From Candidatus Methanogaster sp. (GTDB lineage: Archaea > Halobacteriota > Methanosarcinia > Methanosarcinales > Methanogasteraceae), in the NCBI GenBank assembly GCA_003194445.1, contig PQXF01000023.1, positions 1 to 45,686 on the forward strand: a stretch of DNA of 45,686 nt, in the 5' to 3' direction. The position numbers were made by a program, and so were the translations under genes. This document shows, in pieces, positions 42,133 through 45,686 of this stretch (position 1 is the stretch's first letter; every line of letters starts with the position of its first letter). Below the pieces are notes generated by a model. The model was given only the letters and a program-made list of their open reading frames with translations. It ran no database searches and was not told where the DNA came from.

Positions 42133-42954
42133 TCAGTCGTCATTTCCAATAATATTATCCGTTTGCAGTTCAAACGTATCCCGCACACCGTTGACCTCCA
42201 CTGTGTAAACACCTGCTTTCAGTCCGACTACGTCTGGTACGACAACTTCCTCAAATGGCGTCATTACCTGTGCACACATTGCATCGGCAGGTCTGGATGT
42301 GGTTATAGTGACGAAGAATGTATCTCCTTCACGGCTTGTCGTAACTTTGTCAACTTTCGTACAACTATCAGGATGTTCGCCTCTTGCAACAACATGTATC
42401 TGGACCGGAAATGATTCAAGCAGCAGAATTTCAATGTTATTTACGTTGGCTAAACTGACTGCCGCGTCCTTTGCAACCATCTTTTCAATATTACTCGCCC
42501 AGAAGGTGGTACTCGGAGCAATTTCGTTGCTTGACCTGAGTTCACCAGTTACGGAAACCCTATTACCATTTTTGATCCCTTCTACGCTTACAGCGGGTCT
42601 CTCTGTCCCGTCATCTTCCACCATCAGGTCATACCATACCTCCAACACTTCCCCATCCGAAGTCAATGTAAAGCAGGGGCAGTCAAGTTCACCCAATGCA
42701 CCCACATCTCCATAAACGTTGACTTCTGTTTCGTACACCGGACTTTCCAATAGTTCTGAAACACTCAGATCCCGCCCGGATCCTGGCGCCGATGCAGGCG
42801 GAGGGTTTTGCGTTATAGTCTGCGTGGGCGTTGGTGTGGAAGTGGGCACGGACGGCGGCGTTTTCTCCCCGATACACCCGGTAGATATTAAGACTGCTAC
42901 GATTGTTACGATGGCTATCAAGCTCGTCAGGGATTTCTTTTTTGTTGTTTTCAT
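42133..42954 (-). CDS. Secreted lipoprotein with an OB-like domain
   Basis: A 273-residue lipoprotein. A Lys-rich signal peptide ends in VLISTGCIGE (lipobox), followed by a Pro/Thr linker. Residues about 65-155 (VYETEVNVYGDVGALGELDC onward) resemble an OB-fold domain with a Cys pair. The C-terminal domain (EILLLESFPVQIHVVARGEH, DTFFVTITTSRPADAMCAQV, LKAGVYTVEVNGVRDTFELQ) resembles inhibitor-like beta domains of archaeal surface proteins. Function is unknown. Transcribed from palindrome promoter c. Confidence 0.75.
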   Translation of the reverse strand: MKTTKKKSLTSLIAIVTIVAVLISTGCIGEKTPPSVPTSTPTPTQTITQNPPPASAPGSGRDLSVSELLESPVYETEVNVYGDVGALGELDCPCFTLTSDGEVLEVWYDLMVEDDGTERPAVSVEGIKNGNRVSVTGELRSSNEIAPSTTFWASNIEKMVAKDAAVSLANVNNIEILLLESFPVQIHVVARGEHPDSCTKVDKVTTSREGDTFFVTITTSRPADAMCAQVMTPFEEVVVPDVVGLKAGVYTVEVNGVRDTFELQTDNIIGNDD

Positions 42955-43034
42955 AATTCTCGCCCCGGTTTCATATCCTTTACCTTACTCGACCTGCCGC
43001 CGTAATCGACCGGCCTAATGTCAAAAGTACAAGT

Positions 43035-43065
43035 GATAGTACTTAAACCTTCCGATTAATCGAAG
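43035..43065 (-). promoter_or_regulatory. Palindrome promoter c (upstream of the lipoprotein gene)
   Basis: CTTCGATTAATCGGAAGG followed on minus by TTTAAGTACTATC (TATA). About 80 bp before the lipoprotein ATG. Confidence 0.75.
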
Positions 43066-43143
43066 AGTGTACAACCCGGAAGCCCGGTTCGCAGACAGTG
43101 GACGCTTGAGCGGAACAGAATGCAGAGGTTCGAACATGAGGTC

Positions 43144-43800
43144 TCAGATGTTGTTGAACTGCACCTCGATTCCTTCATCGATCGTGATGACCGCACTTCG
43201 CCCCTGCGACACCTGTCCGACATTCACGATTTCAGTTCCCTGCCTGGTCATCTCACCCTGATCCTCGTGGATGTGCCCGCAGACGATCAGATCGACTTTG
43301 CCGATTGCACGTGCAAGCGCATCACTTCCCGCGTTTCCACCCGGTATCCGGTCGAGTGTGTTCTTCGGGGGCGCATGTGATAGCAGAACGATCGTTCCGC
43401 CGCCCTTATCCGCCCGGATCAGGATATCATCGAGCATCGCTTTGATCTCCTCTTCGGATCGCTCGAAGGGCGTGTCAAATGGTGTCGGATTCGATCCGCC
43501 GATGCCTGCGAATGTGACGTTTTCGATAGTATGTACAGCACCATCCAGATTGACGGCTTTTGATGCGTCGAGGGTTGTGAGGATGCTTCTCTGATCGCAG
43601 TTCCCTGGAATCGCAAGCATAGGGCATCCGAGTGGTTCGAGCAGGTCGAGCAGTTCATAAGTTAGTTCGTCGGGTCCGAAATTGGTGATGTCACCGGCGA
43701 TCAGTGTAGCATCGATACTCCCACCCCGCTCTGCCTCACGCACAATGAGTGGAACGTGCACATAATCGCCATGTGGGTCTGATATCGTCAGTAGTCTCAT
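43144..43800 (-). CDS. Metallophosphoesterase (YfcE/calcineurin-like)
   Basis: A 218-residue calcineurin-like phosphoesterase. Motifs in order are ISDPHGDYVHV (D-x-H), IAGDITNFGP (GD), IPGNCDQRS (GNCD), LLSHAPPKN (H) and VCGHIHEDQG (GH-x-H), which bind two metal ions. Substrate unknown; YfcE-like members hydrolyse phosphodiesters. Single gene. Confidence 0.9.
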   Translation of the reverse strand: MRLLTISDPHGDYVHVPLIVREAERGGSIDATLIAGDITNFGPDELTYELLDLLEPLGCPMLAIPGNCDQRSILTTLDASKAVNLDGAVHTIENVTFAGIGGSNPTPFDTPFERSEEEIKAMLDDILIRADKGGGTIVLLSHAPPKNTLDRIPGGNAGSDALARAIGKVDLIVCGHIHEDQGEMTRQGTEIVNVGQVSQGRSAVITIDEGIEVQFNNI

Positions 43801-43930
43801 AAGTATGCCTCGATTGATGATGATGGCACGTCTGTCTTATATGTGTTACGGAGAACAATCGAAAAATATTTCGATTGTGCCGATCGATGCCGATTCGCCC
43901 CATTGTCAACGAGACGTTATGCTCACAGTG
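43801..43930. other. Upstream region of the phosphoesterase with an AATCGAAA/TTTCGATT palindrome
   Basis: AATCGAAAAATATTTCGATT (43857-43876) is a perfect 8-bp inverted repeat with a 4-base spacer. It shares TTTCGAT with the palindrome promoters but has a different core. Confidence 0.5.
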
Positions 43931-45686
43931 CTATAATTTTATCGCTCCTGCCGCCGCCTGCAGGATCATTAGAGCGTCGAGCGATGTGACGCTGTCATCG
44001 ACGCTGACATCCCAGAGCGGGTCGGGCGGGTGGCTGCCGACTGCGATTTCAAGCGCGATCACGGCGTCTGTGGTGGTGAATACCGGGCGATCTGGTTTGT
44101 CGGGGGCGCACGTAGCAGGTTGTCCGAGTATCGGCAGGTGCGCTACTATGCCATTGCCATAATCGTCCCACCAGTCATAGATGCTTGCGTTTATGATGTT
44201 GTTGTCGGTTGTACCCCACCAGTTGTTGGTTGCATTGACCTTGTCAGACTGGCAGTTTTTGAATTGGTATTCATATCCTCCACTCGTAGTGTTGTAGCCA
44301 CCGTTTGCGATGATGTTGTTGTAACTGATGTTGTTGTCTCTACTTCCACTCACAAGCTGGAATCCTGCATACATGTTGTCATGCACCCAGTTGCAGATGA
44401 TGATATTGTCGTCTGCATTGCAGAAGTGGATGCCGCATCCATTACCTACTGCGGTGTTATTGGTAAGCGTGTTGTTGCTCGAAGAATCCAGATAGATTCC
44501 GTCGTGGCTATGTGAGGCAGTGTTTCCTGATACGTTACAGTGGTCAGCGTTGCGGAGGTGAATCGCTGCCCCGGACTTGGCGATCGCCGTCGCAGTGAAC
44601 CCTGATATATTCACGTGGTCCGCGGTCACCTCAACGACATGACCAGTCGACGATGCCGCCACTGTCACCATACCTGCACCCTCACCCTCAAGTGTCAGCT
44701 GTTTTGTAATATCCACGTTCTCGTGGTACGTGCCGTTCCACACAAACACTGTCTCGCCCACGGTCGCGTTATCGACCCCGGCTTGTATTGGCGTCATGCT
44801 CGCGTTGAGCGCGCCACCATCGCGCCACCAGCCAGTCGTGTTGACATAGATGTCTGGCACAGAGTAGCTATCGATCACACCCTCATAAACACGATAATTC
44901 TCCTTTGTGACCGTGACATCCAACGCCCCGGCATCCGGATCGATCGTGAACTCAGCCAACCCTGATGCATTCGTCTTCGAGACGTCATAAACCTCGCCAC
45001 TCTTCATGATACAGACGGTAGCATTCCGAACCTGAACCGACCCGTTATCGTAACCGATTTCCGAGACGCTGATCACAAGTGTCTGCTTTCTGGCAGGGAT
45101 CTGTGATGGCATCAAGATTGAGAAGTTTCTCGGCGTCTCGGTCCGGATCGGAAGTTCCGGATCTCCGAGGAGATTTATTGTGTACTGGAGCCACCGCATC
45201 GCAGTCTCGTCTTCCTGCGAAAGAGGGATGTATCGTACCTTTGAGTACCCTACTACCTCTCCGAGACGGTATGCGCTTTCGTTGAAGGTTATGTTGAAGA
45301 ATTCCCGATCGTATAGATCGGAGGGGCCTTCTCCTGGAGGAACTTCGGGATCGTACCATCCATATCTGCTGTTTCCGATGTATCCAACAGATCCACCGTC
45401 CTCGTTGTTCATGTAACGCTCTGACGCTGAATCCATCTCAAAATTGTTCGAATAACAAGATATTGTGTATAATATGAAGTTTCTCGGTGAATTTGTCAGA
45501 CTACTAACATCAGAACGCCCTATCCATCCGGAACCAACACTGAAACCAGTATGCCACCCCACGGCTTTCTCATAAAAATATGCCAATCCTCTCCTACATT
45601 CTGTCACGTTTCCTCGGTCGACTTCCCGCATATTTGAGTTGAGAAAAATCCCAAATTCCTGTGGTTTCAAGCGACTGGAGTTGAGC
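43931..45686 (-). CDS. Secreted C25-peptidase/parallel beta-helix/dockerin-like protein (partial, 5' end outside window)
   Basis: The frame stays open to the right edge, so the N terminus is missing; at least 584 residues are visible. The first ~170 residues (FYEKAVGWHTGFSVGSGWIG; MRWLQYTINLLGDPELPIRT) resemble the end of a gingipain-like C25 peptidase domain. Residues about 170-270 form beta-sandwich linkers. GETVFVWNGTYHENVDITKQ onward is a NosD/PbH1 right-handed beta-helix with N-rich turns (SSSNNTLTNNTAVGNGCGIH). The C terminus (TTTDAVIALEIAVGSHPPDP; DVSVDDSVTSLDALMILQAA) is a dockerin-like EF-hand pair. It is probably a large surface protein that could dock to cohesin. Confidence 0.85.
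   Translation of the reverse strand, partial: LNSSRLKPQEFGIFLNSNMREVDRGNVTECRRGLAYFYEKAVGWHTGFSVGSGWIGRSDVSSLTNSPRNFILYTISCYSNNFEMDSASERYMNNEDGGSVGYIGNSRYGWYDPEVPPGEGPSDLYDREFFNITFNESAYRLGEVVGYSKVRYIPLSQEDETAMRWLQYTINLLGDPELPIRTETPRNFSILMPSQIPARKQTLVISVSEIGYDNGSVQVRNATVCIMKSGEVYDVSKTNASGLAEFTIDPDAGALDVTVTKENYRVYEGVIDSYSVPDIYVNTTGWWRDGGALNASMTPIQAGVDNATVGETVFVWNGTYHENVDITKQLTLEGEGAGMVTVAASSTGHVVEVTADHVNISGFTATAIAKSGAAIHLRNADHCNVSGNTASHSHDGIYLDSSSNNTLTNNTAVGNGCGIHFCNADDNIIICNWVHDNMYAGFQLVSGSRDNNISYNNIIANGGYNTTSGGYEYQFKNCQSDKVNATNNWWGTTDNNIINASIYDWWDDYGNGIVAHLPILGQPATCAPDKPDRPVFTTTDAVIALEIAVGSHPPDPLWDVSVDDSVTSLDALMILQAAAGAIKL

Noticed and set aside
43857-43876. Fourth copy of the palindrome promoter, upstream of the phosphoesterase
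   Set aside because: It shares TTTCGAT arms but has an AATA spacer instead of the CGATTAATCG core, and is not adjacent to a TTTAAGTA box.

Overview
The window is archaeal and comes from a methanogen-related lineage of Euryarchaeota/Halobacteriota. Markers are an archaeal exosome/proteasome superoperon, aIF5B, eS1, eL43, RPP21-type RNase P protein, KEOPS Pcc1, a SecY-adk pair, a coenzyme M biosynthesis gene (comD), a tungstate/molybdate transporter, and a nearly complete F420H2 dehydrogenase operon (fpo/fqo). Methanosarcinales, Syntrophoarchaeales or an ANME-1-like group would all fit. The sequence alone does not decide between them. Most genes are on the minus strand and follow GGAGG/AGGTG ribosome binding sites and TTTATA-type promoters.

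Layout. 0.1-3.1 kb: RNase P protein and a family 2 glycosyltransferase on plus, then nadE and a tRNA G10 methylase on minus, flanked by two related intergenic repeats. 3.4-6.7 kb: adk, secY and rpl15 on minus (the tail of the spc ribosomal operon, without L30), and eS1 on its own promoter. 6.7-7.7 kb: a cation/Ca2+ exchanger on plus. 7.7-13.1 kb: a co-directional information-processing superoperon in the order psmA, SBDS, rrp4, rrp41, rrp42, rpl37ae, rpoP, pcc1, with comD at its end. 13.4-14.3 kb: a decayed DDE transposase. 14.4-16.1 kb: aIF5B. 16.3-21.9 kb: a tungstate/molybdate uptake cluster (wtpA, trmO, wtpB, then a HemW-like radical SAM gene and wtpC). It is interrupted by tandem hairpin repeats and preceded by a dead RNase III-like gene.

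22.0-33.2 kb: the fpo operon in transcription order A, B, C, D, H, I, small ORF, J, truncated J2 leader copy, J2, K, L, M, N, and two unrecognised small proteins, ended by a strong hairpin terminator. It encodes the membrane and hydrophilic arms of a proton-pumping complex I relative that takes electrons from F420H2. The FpoF input subunit is not in the window. 33.5-36.7 kb: TldD protease, a DUF1648 membrane protein, tRNA-Gly(TCC) and an alpha/beta hydrolase.

36.7-43.8 kb: an envelope-oriented accessory region with a beta-propeller membrane protein, a frameshifted YbjQ-family gene, YwbE, an ABC-2 exporter with flanking micro-ORFs, a lipoprotein and a metallophosphoesterase. Three promoters here share a palindrome (core CGATTAATCG) directly upstream of the TATA box, which suggests a small co-regulated set. 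43.9-45.7 kb: the C-terminal part of a large secreted C25-peptidase/parallel beta-helix/dockerin-like protein that runs off the right edge.

The least explained items are this palindromic promoter set with its micro-ORFs, the 29-codon membrane ORF and duplicated J2 start inside the fpo operon, and the double-hairpin tandem repeats between wtpB and the radical SAM gene.
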